A stretch of 64,000 nucleotides of DNA from Methanosarcina sp. ERenArc_MAG2 (lineage in GTDB: Archaea; Halobacteriota; Methanosarcinia; Methanosarcinales; Methanosarcinaceae): contig JAMXHR010000009.1 of assembly GCA_023955635.1 (NCBI GenBank), forward strand, positions 310,001 through 374,000, written 5' to 3'. Shown here piece after piece: positions 20,499-30,606 of the stretch (positions within the stretch are counted from its first letter, which is position 1; every line of letters starts with the position of its first letter). Under the pieces are notes generated by a model. That model worked only from the letters and a program-made list of their open reading frames with translations, did no database searches and had not been told where the DNA came from. Position numbers and translations under genes: made by a program.

Positions 20499-20940
20499 TG
20501 AATATCTTAAATTGAAAAACAATGAAAAAGCAAAGGCTAAAGGATAGTGAGGGTTATCGATCAGGTCTGATAAAAAAGGTGAAAGTAATCTTTTTGTCAG
20601 ATTTGAGAATTACTTTTTTAAGATTTTCAGTAACTGACCCTTACAATCCAATTTCTTAACTGATTTTAAGTTAATTTGAGATCTTCAAAGTCTCCCCTTA
20701 CTTTTTTGCCTCAAAACGCCTGTGTTAAAAAGTCTCAGAGGTATTTTATATAAGGACGTGTCTTTCATTAATCTAACAACTATTGCAAATAATTGGAATT
20801 ATAACTGAAGGAAAATCTCAACATTTTCCGGGTTTTCTAGCGATGGTAGCCAATTGCAAATAGAAGCAATGTTAGATTTTGACAATCCTGGAGAAGAATA
20901 AACACCAAAATAAATGGAAAAGGTAGAAGAGGAAGGGGAA
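20499..20940 (+). promoter_or_regulatory. Promoter and conserved leader of propeller gene C
   Basis: TTTATATAAG at 20744-20753, followed by the same leader block as upstream of A and D. The possible helix is less perfect here (CCGGG against CCTGG with one wobble). The sequence before 20700 matches the downstream region of the other paralogs. Confidence 0.6.
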
Positions 20941-23482
20941 ATGAAAAATAAAGAAAAAGCTTATTCAATGGCTTTAGCCTCAACAGTCACGATTATATTT
21001 TTAATTCTCGTCTCATCTATTGCATCAGCATCTCTTGAACAAAATCCGCGCACCATCGCCCTACCGGAGATCACCAGTGGAGCAGGGGATTCCTCCGATG
21101 ACCAGGTTGTGTTCAATGAGTTATCTGGCGAAGAAATTGTTACAGGCACGGAATCTATACAAGCTGCCGCGCCAAAGATTACTGAAAAAGGATCACAACC
21201 AATCCATCAGATCAGTGGAAACCTGTTATCTATGGTAACAAGATCGCGTGGGAAGATTATCGTAACGGAAACGTGGGTATCTACATATATGACCTTTCTA
21301 CTAAAAAGGAAATCTCTACTACCACCAATGAATCAGATCAGTACTGCCCTGATGTCTACGATAACAAGGTGGTGTGGATGGATAATATCTGGGATATTTA
21401 CATGTATGATCTCTCCACTTCCAAGGAAACTCAGATCAACAAACCTGGATCAGCATACTTTCCTGGAATCTACGGCGGCAAGATCGTCTGGGAAGGTTCT
21501 TACTACGGTGACGAAGGAGGAAGCGATATCCATGTATACGACCTTTCCACTTCCAAGGAAAGTCAGATCACCGATAGCGGATCAGCGTACTCTCCTGCAA
21601 TTTACGGTAATAGTATAGTATGGGAAGATTATCGCAATGATGAAAACTCCGACCGCAATGGAAACGGCGATATATACATGTACAACCTTTCCACTTCCAA
21701 GGAAACTCAGATCACAACCAATGAATCAACTCAGATGGCTCCTGCTATCTACGGTAACAGGATCGTGTGGATGGATGATCGCAATGGAAACTGGGATATT
21801 TACACGTATGATCTCTCGACTTCCAAGGAAACCCGGATAACCACCAATCCATCAGCGTCATATTATCCTGCAATCTATGGTGACAGGATAGTTTGGATGG
21901 ATGATCGCAATGGAAACTTCGATATCTACATGTATGATCTTGCTACTCACCAGGAAAGTCATACTACCGATAAATCAAATCAGTACTATCCTGCAATCTA
22001 TGGTGACAAGATAGTATGGATGGATGATCGCAATGGAAACTTCGATATCTACATGGGCACTCTTTCGCAAGCGGGGCCATATGCATATATTACAAACTAC
22101 GCAAGCAATACTGTTTCTGTAATTGACACAGCAACAAACAAAGTTACAGCCACAGTGCCTGTAGTATATGGGCCTAGTGGAGTTGCAGTCATACCAGATA
22201 GAAAAAAGGTATACGTGAATGTGGCAAATTCCGGCAGCAATACTTTTTCTGTAATTGACACAGCCACAAACAAGGTTATAAATTCCATATATATAAAAAT
22301 AGACGGTGGCGTTCGTGGAAGTGCAGTCAGCCCTGATGGAAAAAAGGTATATATGCTGGGTGGCGACCAGAGCGGCAGCAAGATTTTAGTAATTGACACG
22401 GCCACAAACAAGGTTACAGACATTGAGTCTATTGATGGACGTGATGCAGCTGAAGTTGCAGTTAATCCTGATGGATCAAAGGTATACGTGACGGAGGCGG
22501 CTGATGACCATGTTGATGTAATTGATACAGCCACAAATGATGTTACTGCCACTGTGCCTGTAGGATCTCAGCCTTATGGAATTGCAGTTAGTTCGGATGG
22601 ATCAACGATATATGTAGCGAACGAACAAAGCAACACTGTCTCTGTGATTGACACAGCTACAAACACTGTTACAGCTACAGTGACTGTAGGAACTCATCCT
22701 TACGAAGTTGCAGTCAATCCGGCGGGAACAAAAGTATATGTGACGTATTACGAAAGCAACACTGTTTCTGTAATTGACACTGCAACGAATAAGGTTACCA
22801 CGATACCTGTAGGAAAGAACCCTAATGGAATTGCAGTCACACCAGATGGAAAAAAGGTATATGTGGCAAATTCCGGCAGTAATAATATTTCTGTAATTGA
22901 CACAGCAACAAATAAAGTCACAGACAATGTGAAGGTAGGTAACAGGCCTATTGCTGTCGGAATGTCTATGGGAGTAGCCCAAATTCCGGGTGCTGCCTTC
23001 TCAGCTTCCCCAACATCTGGATATTCACCATTGGTAGTTGCATTTACTGACAAAAGTACAGGATCACCTACTTCATGGAAATGGAGTTTTGGAGACGAAA
23101 CAACTTCAACTGCCAAGAACCCAACACATACATACAGTAAAGCCGGAAAATATACCATCAGCTTGACAGTAAAAAATGTGGCGGGCAGTAATACGCTAAA
23201 AAGTCCAACTACATAACTGTTACAACTGTGACAAAACCTGTTGCTGCATTTTCTGCATCTCCAACATCTGGGAAAGCACCATTGAAAGTAACATTTACTG
23301 ATAAAAGTACAGGAACGCCCACTTCATGGAAATGGAGTTTTGGAGATAAAACATATTCAACAGCCAAGAACCCTGTACACAAATACACTGCAGCAGGAAA
23401 ATACACTGTTAGCTTAACAGTAAAGAATGCTGCTGGAAGTAACACAAAAACCATTTCGGGATATATCAAAGTCTCCAAATAA
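20941..23482 (+). CDS. Two-propeller/PKD surface protein C, 2 frameshifts
   Basis: The largest paralog, about 847 residues after repair. Order: signal segment; TolB-like propeller (IYG..IVW blades, about residues 60-375); seven YVTN-type blades from about 22077 to 22960 with repeated SVIDTATN(K)VT and VYVAN strands; then two PKD domains (from 22990 and from 23240). Breaks: one A lost near 21186 (EKRITTNPSDQW continues in the next frame) and one A lost near 23203 (KKSNYITVTTVTKPVAAF). The YVTN propeller is absent from the other four copies, so it was gained by C or lost by them. Start at ATG 20941 by analogy with A. Confidence 0.78.
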
Positions 23483-24126
23483 TATGAACATATGAAATGA
23501 GAAACCAATAAAAAGGCCAAGACAAAAGGATAGTGAGGGTAATCGATCAAGTCTGACAAAAAGAGTACTTTCACTTTTTTTGTTAGATTTGATAACTACC
23601 TTTTTTACGATTTTCAGTAACTGACTCTCACAATCCAATTTCTTAACTGATTTTAAGTTAATTTGAGATATTCAAAGTCTTCCTCTTACGTTTTTGTGCC
23701 GAAACAACGTGGAATTAAAAAGTTCCAAAGGATTTTCATGCGTCTTCGGTTAAGTGAGGAATCATGATAAATTGCCTCCATTTCTGCAACAGTTATTATA
23801 AATTTAAACACATTGTGGGTTGGAGCAAGATATCGATTTCATGTAAAAAGGTCAAAGTTTGATCAGGATTAAGGTGTAAAATCGATAGCTTTCAGGCAAG
23901 AAAATTCCTTAACCGATGACCAATGAAAGGATTTTATATAAGGACATATCTTCATTAATTAAGCAACTATTGAAAATAGTTGGGATCTTAATGAAAGAAG
24001 CTTTTAATGTTTCCCAGGTTGCCTAGCGATGGTAGCCAATTGCAAGCAAAATTAATGCTAGATTTTGACAACGCCGGGGAATAATAAACACTAAAATAAA
24101 TGGAAAAGATAGAAGAGGAAGGAGAA
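23483..24126 (+). promoter_or_regulatory. Promoter and leader of propeller gene D, with MITE insertion
   Basis: The downstream region of C is followed by a MITE at 23737-23925, then TATA box TTTATATAAG at 23933-23942 and the conserved leader. The 10-base duplication AAAGGATTTT lies on both sides of the MITE, the right copy running into the TATA box. In A and C the corresponding upstream sequence is uninterrupted. Confidence 0.7.
23737..23925 (+). mobile_element. MITE, family 1 copy 1 (189 bp)
   Basis: Ends CATGCGTCTTCGGTTAAG and (inverted) CATTGGTCATCGGTTAAG form 18-base imperfect terminal repeats. A 10-base target duplication AAAGGATTTT flanks it (23727-23736 and 23926-23935). There is no ORF. 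Copy 2 at 34499-34688, on the other strand, matches over the outer 35-45 bases of each end and keeps an internal TATCGATTTT/AAAATCGATA pair. Confidence 0.8.
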
Positions 24127-25500
24127 ATGAAAGATAAAGAAAAAGCTTATTCAATAGCTTTAGCTTCAACAGTGATGATACTATTTTTAATTCTCGTCTC
24201 ATCTATGGCATCGGCATCTCCTGGACAAAATCCGCCAAGCGCCACTGCCCTACCGAGTATCAGCAGTGGAGCAGGGGACCCCTCCGATGATGAGGTTCTG
24301 TCCGATGAGTTATCTAGCGAAGAAATTGTTACAGGCACGGAATCTATACAAGCTGCCGCGCCCAAGATTACTGAAAAGCGTATCACCACCAATACGTCAG
24401 AGCAGTGGAGCCCGGTTATCTATGGTAACAAGATCGCGTGGCACGATCTTCGTAATGGAAACTGGGATATCTACATATATGATCTCTCCACTAAAAAGGA
24501 AATCTCTACTCTCAATGCATCAGATCAGTGGGGCCCTGATATCTACGGTAACAGGGTGGTGTGGACAGATTATCGCAATGGAGTCTCTGAAATATATATG
24601 CAAGACCTTTCTACTAAAAAGCAAACTCGGATAACCACCGATATATTAGGGTCGTGGGAACCTGCAATCTACGGTAACAAGATTGTTTGGACAGGTTATC
24701 GCGATGAAAACTACTATGGTAACATTTATATTTACGACCTTTCCACTTCCAAGGGAAAAAGGATAACCACCGACGAATCATTTCATTTCGCTCCAGCTAT
24801 CTACGGTGACAGGATAGTATGGGAAGATGATCGCAATGGAAACGCCGATATTTACATGTACGATTTATCCACTTCCAAGGAAAAAAGGATAACCACAAAT
24901 GAATCAAGTCAATCCTCTCCTGCAATCTACGGTAACAGGATAGTGTGGTCGGATGACCGCAATGGAAACTGGGATATTTACATGTATGATCTCTCCACTT
25001 CCAAGGAAAAAAGGATAACCACCAATCCATCAGCTTCATATTCTCCTGCAATCTATGGTGACAGGATAGTGTGGGAGGATGATCGCAATGGAAACTGGGA
25101 TGTCTATGTGTACGATCTCGCCACTCGCCAGGAAAGTCACACTACCGATAAATCGGATCAGTTCTATCCAGATATCTATGGTGACAAGATAGTGTGGCAG
25201 GATTATCGGAATGGAAACCCGGATATCTATATGGGTACCCTTTCTACTTCCCCGGTTGCTGCATTCTCTGCATCTCCAATCTCTGGGAAAGCCCCACTGA
25301 AAGTAACATTTACTGACAAAAGTACAGGAACACCCACTTCATGGAAATGGAGTTTTGGAGATAAAACATATTCAACAGCCAAGAATCCTGTACATAAATA
25401 TACTGCGGCAGGAAAATACACTGTTAGTTTAACAGTAAAGAATGCTGTTGGAAGTAACACTAAAACAATGTCAGGATATATTAAAGTCTCCAAAAAGTAA
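24127..25500 (+). CDS. Secreted beta-propeller/PKD surface protein D
   Basis: About 457 residues, intact. Signal segment (LASTVMILFLILVSSMASA), then blades with IYGNKIAW, IYGDRIVW and DIYMYDLSTSKEKR strands, then one PKD domain ending GYIKVSKK. The start is taken at ATG 24127, which has GGAAGGAG just before it; the upstream ATG at 24100 would lack a ribosome site. Its C-terminal part is almost identical in nucleotides to A, B and E, pointing to recent duplication or gene conversion. Transcription starts from the TATA box next to the MITE. Confidence 0.85.
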   Translation: MKDKEKAYSIALASTVMILFLILVSSMASASPGQNPPSATALPSISSGAGDPSDDEVLSDELSSEEIVTGTESIQAAAPKITEKRITTNTSEQWSPVIYGNKIAWHDLRNGNWDIYIYDLSTKKEISTLNASDQWGPDIYGNRVVWTDYRNGVSEIYMQDLSTKKQTRITTDILGSWEPAIYGNKIVWTGYRDENYYGNIYIYDLSTSKGKRITTDESFHFAPAIYGDRIVWEDDRNGNADIYMYDLSTSKEKRITTNESSQSSPAIYGNRIVWSDDRNGNWDIYMYDLSTSKEKRITTNPSASYSPAIYGDRIVWEDDRNGNWDVYVYDLATRQESHTTDKSDQFYPDIYGDKIVWQDYRNGNPDIYMGTLSTSPVAAFSASPISGKAPLKVTFTDKSTGTPTSWKWSFGDKTYSTAKNPVHKYTAAGKYTVSLTVKNAVGSNTKTMSGYIKVSKK

Positions 25501-26076
25501 TGAACATATGAAATGAAAAACAAATAAAAAGGTCAAGGATAAAGGATAGTGAAGGTCATCGATCAAGTCTGACAAAAAAGACAAAAGTAATCTATTTGTC
25601 AGATTTGAAGTACTTTTTACGATTTTCAGTAACTGATCCTCACAATCCAATTTCTTAAACTGATTTTAAGTTAATTTGAGATATTCAAAGTCATCCTCTT
25701 ACTTTTTTGTGCCAGTATAACCTGATATTTCTTTGCGGATTTTTTTCAATCATACTTTTTTTGTATCCTCTTCAAATTGTATGGGAAAAAGTAAATTTCA
25801 CATATTTGCGGAAAACTTAAAAATGTAGCCAAGTCTGAAGAACAGGCTCAAAAGGCGTATTCAACTTCCCAAATGTAGGATAAAATTGTTGCATATTTTT
25901 CTGGTTGAAAAATTCTCCCTTGAATTTGAGAGGATACCTTTTTTCTGGAAAATTCTCTCAAATTACACGATTTTTATGAAGTTCAGAATCAAAAGAGAGA
26001 GTTTAAGAATGTAAGTGAGTTAAGATTATTAACATTTTTTATATGAAAAATAAACAAAAGATAAAGGAGTAGGATA
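25501..26076. other. Intergenic D-E, duplicate of A-B intergenic
   Basis: Near-identical to 18568-19142, with the second palindromic element and the same promoter and ribosome site before E. Confidence 0.6.
25763..25937. repeat. Palindromic element (MITE-like), copy 2
   Basis: Same element as 18828-19003. The right arm has lost two bases (AATTTGAGAGGATAC), so pairing is slightly worse. It is part of the larger duplication. Confidence 0.45.
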
Positions 26077-27444
26077 ATGAAAATTAACAAAAAGTTTCAT
26101 TCAGTAGCTTTAGCATCAGCAGCTCTGATTATATTTTTAATTCTCGTCTCATCTATGGCATCGGCATCTCCGGAACAAAATCCGCGAACCATCACCCCAC
26201 CGAGTATCACCAGTGGATCAGGGGATTCCTCCGATGACCAGATTATGTCCGATGAGTTACCTAGTGAAGAAATTGTTACAGCCACGGAATCTATACAAGC
26301 TGCTGCGCCAAAGATTACTGAAACTCGGATCACCACCAATACATCAATTCAGTGGAACCCTGTTATCTATGGTAACAGGATCGCATGGGAAGATTATCGC
26401 AATGGAAACGCCGATATCTACATATATGACCTTTCTACTAAAAAGGAAATCTATACTACCAATTTATCAGGTCAGTACTCCCCTGATATCCACGGTAATA
26501 GAGTAGTGTGGACAGATGAGCGCAATGGAGGCGAAAACATCTACCTGCAAGATCTTTCCACTAAAAAGCAAACTCAGATCACCACCACCGGATTAGCATC
26601 TTCTCCTGCTATCTACGGTGACAAGATCGTCTGGACAGGTTATCCCAATGAAGGACACGAAGAGTACAATATTTACATGTACGAGGTTTCCACTAAAAAG
26701 CAAACTCAGATCACCACTAGCAGGTTAGCATCTTCTCCTGCCATCTATGATGACAGGATAGTGTGGATGGATGATCGTAATGGAAACTGGGATATATACA
26801 TGTACGATCTCTCCACTAAAAAGGAAAGTCAGATCACCATCAATGCATCAGATCAATTATCTCCTGCAATCAATGGTAACAGGATAGTGTGGACAGATTT
26901 GCGCAATGGAAATGAAGATATCTACATGTACGATCTCTCCACTTCCAAAGAAAAGAGGATAACCACCAATCCATCAGCTTCATATGGCCCTGTAATCGAT
27001 GGTGACAGGATAGTGTGGATGGATGATCGTAATGGAAACTGGGATATCTACGTGTACGACCTCTCCACTCGCCAGGAAAGTCACACTACCGATAAATCGG
27101 ATCAGTTCTATCCAGATATCTATGGTGACAAGATAGTGTGGACAGATTGGCGCAATGGAAACTTCGATATCTACGTGGGTACTCTTTCAACCTCCCCGGT
27201 TGCTGCATTTTCTGCATCTCCAACCTCAGGAAAAACTCCACTGAAAGTAACATTTACTGACAAAAGTACAGGAACGCCAACTTCATGGAAGTGGAGTTTT
27301 GGAGATAAAACATATTCAACAGCCAAGAACCCTGTACATAAATACACTGCAGCAGGAAAATACACTGTCAGCTTAACAGTAAAGAATGCTGCTGGAAGCA
27401 ATTCAATAACAAAATCGGGATATATTAAAGTCTCCAAAAAGTAA
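26077..27444 (+). CDS. Secreted beta-propeller/PKD surface protein E
   Basis: 455 residues, intact. Starts MKINKKFHSVALASAA like B, with the same upstream 560 bases. The signal segment is followed by seven or so TolB-like blades and a PKD domain. The central blades differ from B (for example KKQTQITT repeats), while the C-terminal third is nearly identical to A and D. The N-terminal linker resembles C and D (EEIVTATESIQAAAPKITE), so this copy is a mosaic of the B-type start and the C/D-type linker. Confidence 0.85.
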   Translation: MKINKKFHSVALASAALIIFLILVSSMASASPEQNPRTITPPSITSGSGDSSDDQIMSDELPSEEIVTATESIQAAAPKITETRITTNTSIQWNPVIYGNRIAWEDYRNGNADIYIYDLSTKKEIYTTNLSGQYSPDIHGNRVVWTDERNGGENIYLQDLSTKKQTQITTTGLASSPAIYGDKIVWTGYPNEGHEEYNIYMYEVSTKKQTQITTSRLASSPAIYDDRIVWMDDRNGNWDIYMYDLSTKKESQITINASDQLSPAINGNRIVWTDLRNGNEDIYMYDLSTSKEKRITTNPSASYGPVIDGDRIVWMDDRNGNWDIYVYDLSTRQESHTTDKSDQFYPDIYGDKIVWTDWRNGNFDIYVGTLSTSPVAAFSASPTSGKTPLKVTFTDKSTGTPTSWKWSFGDKTYSTAKNPVHKYTAAGKYTVSLTVKNAAGSNSITKSGYIKVSKK

Positions 27445-27678
27445 TGAATAGCTTCAATTGAAAAACAGATAAAAAAGCAAAAGCTAAGGGGTAGTGGGGG
27501 AGTTATATACCAAATCTGAAAAATCAAAACTTATAACTTTTTTTAGTTGGATATAATGACCATTATTTTGTATACGTCTTCCAATAACTGAAAATCCTGA
27601 AACTTATTAAAAAGTATCAAAAATAAGTTTTAAACAGACCCTAAAGGTTGACGAAACATTATTTTACGAAAAAGAATA

Positions 27679-28227
27679 ATGGAGCACCTTATGCTCACCC
27701 TTGGGATAGTAAATACCTATGATAAGATCAAAGTTCTTGATGCGCATTACCGGGCAATTGCGAGAGCTGCTCCTATCTGCCATGCTTTTGGGTTCCACCT
27801 TGCCCTTTACGACTTTCCTTTTAAAATGACTGCGGAAGAATTGGTGGCTTTCGTGATGGAAAAAACCACTATAGGGGAATCGGGGAGTTATCTCAAAATT
27901 CTTTATGAAAAAAATCATCTGTCGGTATCAGACCTTCCAAAGAAAGGGTTCCCGTCCCAGTTTGGGGAAATAGTGATCACCACCTCAAAACCGGACCCAA
28001 AAAGACAGGTTCTGCCTGTAAAAATAGCTGAGGAAGCTCTTCGAAATCGCTCATTTCTGTTTCTTGTAGGACTCGGGCATAAAGGGCTTCCCAAAGAACT
28101 CTTTGAGAGAGGAAAATATCATCTTGACATTACCTACAAAGGGCTTTCTCTTGAAACCTGCACTGCTATAGGGGCGATTCCGGCCCATCTTTCAGGACTG
28201 ATGGCAACCCTGGAAGCTAGAAAGTAA
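27679..28227 (+). CDS. DUF531-like archaeal protein
   Basis: 182 residues. The C-terminal half (FLFLVGLGHKGLPKEL followed by GLSLETCTAIGAIPAHL) looks like the knotted SAM-binding region of SPOUT methyltransferases and matches my memory of the methanogen family DUF531. The N-terminal half begins LGIVNTYDKIKVLDAHYRAI. A possible alternative start is ATG 27691. The substrate is unknown; an RNA methyltransferase role would be inference only. Confidence 0.6.
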   Translation: MEHLMLTLGIVNTYDKIKVLDAHYRAIARAAPICHAFGFHLALYDFPFKMTAEELVAFVMEKTTIGESGSYLKILYEKNHLSVSDLPKKGFPSQFGEIVITTSKPDPKRQVLPVKIAEEALRNRSFLFLVGLGHKGLPKELFERGKYHLDITYKGLSLETCTAIGAIPAHLSGLMATLEARK

Positions 28228-28686
28228 ATTTTGTGCATGATTTCCAGAGATTAAAAACCGAGGGTTATTTCCATTATTCACTCGAAAAATCTGGGTGGAT
28301 TCAAAAAATTTAAAATTAATTTAAAAGAAATTCCGGAATCAATATATATTACAAACGACAATTAATACTTTGTTGTGGGTAAGAACAACGCTTGTTGCGC
28401 TGTTATGGGGTTTAGCCCGAAGGACATAGAATTCTGGCCTGCTTATAAGGTTTCATTCAGAAGGATTGGGAGTTCTAATCTTAACGCAGGAATTCATATC
28501 CCGAAGGATTTAGAGTCTGACTTTGATTGTAGAAATTCTGAAGGGATTGAGAATTCTCACCTGCATTCAATGGCCGTATCCGAAAAGGCAGGGAACTTTA
28601 ACCCGGATTGCAGGGCGCTTGTTTCCAGAAGGAACTGATTCTGACCCGCATATAAGCGCAAGCATTGAAGAGACAGGAGGAAAACT
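28228..28686 (+). other. Long leader or noncoding region before the 51-aa gene
   Basis: TATA box AATATATATT at 28341-28350 predicts a start near 28372, leaving about 315 bases before the 51-aa gene. A GTG-started frame of 87 codons (28375-28638) lies in it but shows no coding character or ribosome site. GGGGTTTAGCCC near 28408 forms a small hairpin. It may be a structured leader or separate RNA. Confidence 0.35.
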
Positions 28687-28842
28687 ATGAGTGAATTAAA
28701 GCATGAATACAGAAAAAGAAAAGAATATGGATATAAGCACAAAGACGGTTATCATGCCGTTGTAAAAGGTTGTACTGACAACCTGGACTCAGATGAATTA
28801 GACCTTTACCGCTTTATGATAGGCGGAATGCAGGGTAAATAA
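28687..28842 (+). CDS. 51-aa conserved-looking small protein
   Basis: ATG 28687 has a near-perfect ribosome site (AGGAGG) 6 bases upstream. The product starts MSELKHEYRKRKEYGYKHKD and ends FMIGGMQGK; the N-terminal half is very basic and the C-terminal half acidic. There is no metal site or membrane segment. It ends 41 bases before the desulfurase gene and could be cotranscribed with it. I do not recognise a family. Confidence 0.65.
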   Translation: MSELKHEYRKRKEYGYKHKDGYHAVVKGCTDNLDSDELDLYRFMIGGMQGK

Positions 28843-28883
28843 CCTGCACAACCTTTTTTATTTCTCATTCCTAAAAAAGAAGC

Positions 28884-30065
28884 ATGTACGATGTATATGC
28901 GGTCCGCGAAGATTTCCCTGTTTTAAAAGAAGTTGTGTACCTTGACAGCACAGCGACTACTCAGACGCCGATACCTGCAGTTGAAGCAATGGTCGAGTAC
29001 TTTTACAAGTATGCTGGTAATCATGGGAGAGGAGCACACCGTCTGGCCAGGGAGACCACAAACCGTTATGAGGATGCGAGGGAAACTGTTGCCCGTTTTT
29101 TAAACGTAGAGGCTTCAAAGACCGTTTTTACGAAAAATACCACTGAAGGAATCAACCTTATTGCAAACAGTTATTCCTGGAAGGCTGGAGACCACATTGT
29201 TACAACTCTGCTCGAACACCATTCAAATCTCCTGCCCTGGCTGCGCCTGCATAAAAATGGGGTAAATGTCACGGTTGTAAATCCGGACGATGAGGGCATA
29301 ATTGACATCTCTATGATAGAGAATGCCTTCACTGAGAAAACCAGATTAGTTGCAATAACTCAGGTTTCAAATGTCTTCGGTTCAATCCAGGATGTAAAAA
29401 ATATCACGAAACTTGCCCATAGAAATGGTATAAAAACCCTGATTGACGGTGCCCAATCCGCAGGACATATTCCAGTCAACATCAAAGACCTTGGTTGCGA
29501 TTTTTTTGCAACTGCCGGACATAAAGGCCTGCTTGGACCGCAGGGCACTGGCGTACTCTATATTAAAGAACCAGACATGCTCGAAAGTGCCTCAGTTGGA
29601 GGAGGTACGATTTCGGATGTTGAGGAGTACACCTACGTCCTGGAGCCTTCCCCAGCCTGTTTTGAAGCAGGTACCCCAAATATTCCAGGAGTTATAGCGT
29701 TAGGAAGAGCAGTAGAATACGTGGAAAAAATAGGGGTTTCGGAAATCGAAACGCACGAAATTAAGTTGTCCAGGGAGGCTGCAAAAAGGCTCTCCGAACT
29801 CGAGCATGTGGAAGTGTACGGGCCTGAAGACAGGGCAGGAATAGTACCCTTTAATGTAAAAGGGCTTCATGCCCATGATGTTGCCCTGATCCTTGACCAA
29901 ACCAGAAAAATTTGTGTCAGGAGTGGACATCACTGCGCAATTCCGATTACTCGCTTTCTGAAAGTGGACAGCACTGTAAGAGCTTCTTTTGCATTATATA
30001 ATACAAAAGAAGAAGTGGATATATTGGTAAATGCAGTTGCAGGGCTCAAGGCTCTTGTTTGCTGA
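28884..30065 (+). CDS. Cysteine desulfurase-like PLP enzyme (SufS type)
   Basis: 393 residues, aminotransferase class V fold. The PLP lysine is in FFATAGHKGLLGPQG, the Asp/Gln stretch is DGAQSAGHIPV, the His-rich LLEHHSNLLPW lies near residue 110, and RSGHHCAIP near 350 holds the active-site cysteine of group II (SufS/CsdA) enzymes. It mobilises sulfur from cysteine (or selenium from selenocysteine) as a persulfide. No SufU or IscU scaffold is adjacent. Methanogens often use other sulfur sources, so the in vivo role is open. Confidence 0.82.
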   Translation: MYDVYAVREDFPVLKEVVYLDSTATTQTPIPAVEAMVEYFYKYAGNHGRGAHRLARETTNRYEDARETVARFLNVEASKTVFTKNTTEGINLIANSYSWKAGDHIVTTLLEHHSNLLPWLRLHKNGVNVTVVNPDDEGIIDISMIENAFTEKTRLVAITQVSNVFGSIQDVKNITKLAHRNGIKTLIDGAQSAGHIPVNIKDLGCDFFATAGHKGLLGPQGTGVLYIKEPDMLESASVGGGTISDVEEYTYVLEPSPACFEAGTPNIPGVIALGRAVEYVEKIGVSEIETHEIKLSREAAKRLSELEHVEVYGPEDRAGIVPFNVKGLHAHDVALILDQTRKICVRSGHHCAIPITRFLKVDSTVRASFALYNTKEEVDILVNAVAGLKALVC

Positions 30066-30606
30066 AATACGACTGCTGTGAACTGCCCTAAGCTAAAAAC
30101 TTAAGGGCTTCTTGTTTTATCTCTGAACTTTTGTTTACAAGTCGCAAGGTCTTCCCCACGCTCTGGGGGTTCAAATTGGATTTTGATCTATAAGTGTGAA
30201 TTTCTTGATATTGATTGCGGCATTAATGTCTCAATCTTGCTTTTTTGCAATCAGGATATTCCTATTCTCTACCTTTCAAGGTTAGATCGAAGGAATGGAA
30301 CCAACTTTGTTAAAAATATTGTTTTAAAGTTAATTAATCATTCCACATAAATATTATAAATTCTTTCATCTGAAAAGGGATATGGATCTCTTTAATTTTC
30401 ATCAAATAAATAAATATAATAGTGTACTTTTTAATGAAATTTATTTAGATTTTTTGAAAATGGAATCTGTAATCAAGTAAAAAGCCAGAAAAAAGTTAAA
30501 TGCCAAATATAACTGATGTTAAAATATATTTCTGAAAGCAGATAATAGAAGGTTTTTATAAGGGGTTGATCCTATAGGACTTTATTAGAAAATTTGGGGA
30601 GAGCAT
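30066..30606 (+). promoter_or_regulatory. Intergenic with promoter of pilus operon
   Basis: TATA box TTTTTATAAG at 30553-30562 and GGGGAGAG just before ATG 30607. The rest (30066-30540) is AT-rich with no gene seen. Confidence 0.5.

Noticed and set aside
28375..28638. An 87-codon GTG-started ORF before the 51-aa gene
   Set aside because: No ribosome site, starts at the predicted transcript start, and has no protein-like pattern; kept as part of a leader.
30150..30185. tRNA-like T-arm (GGGGGTTCAAATTGG)
   Set aside because: No acceptor, D or anticodon arms can be folded around it.
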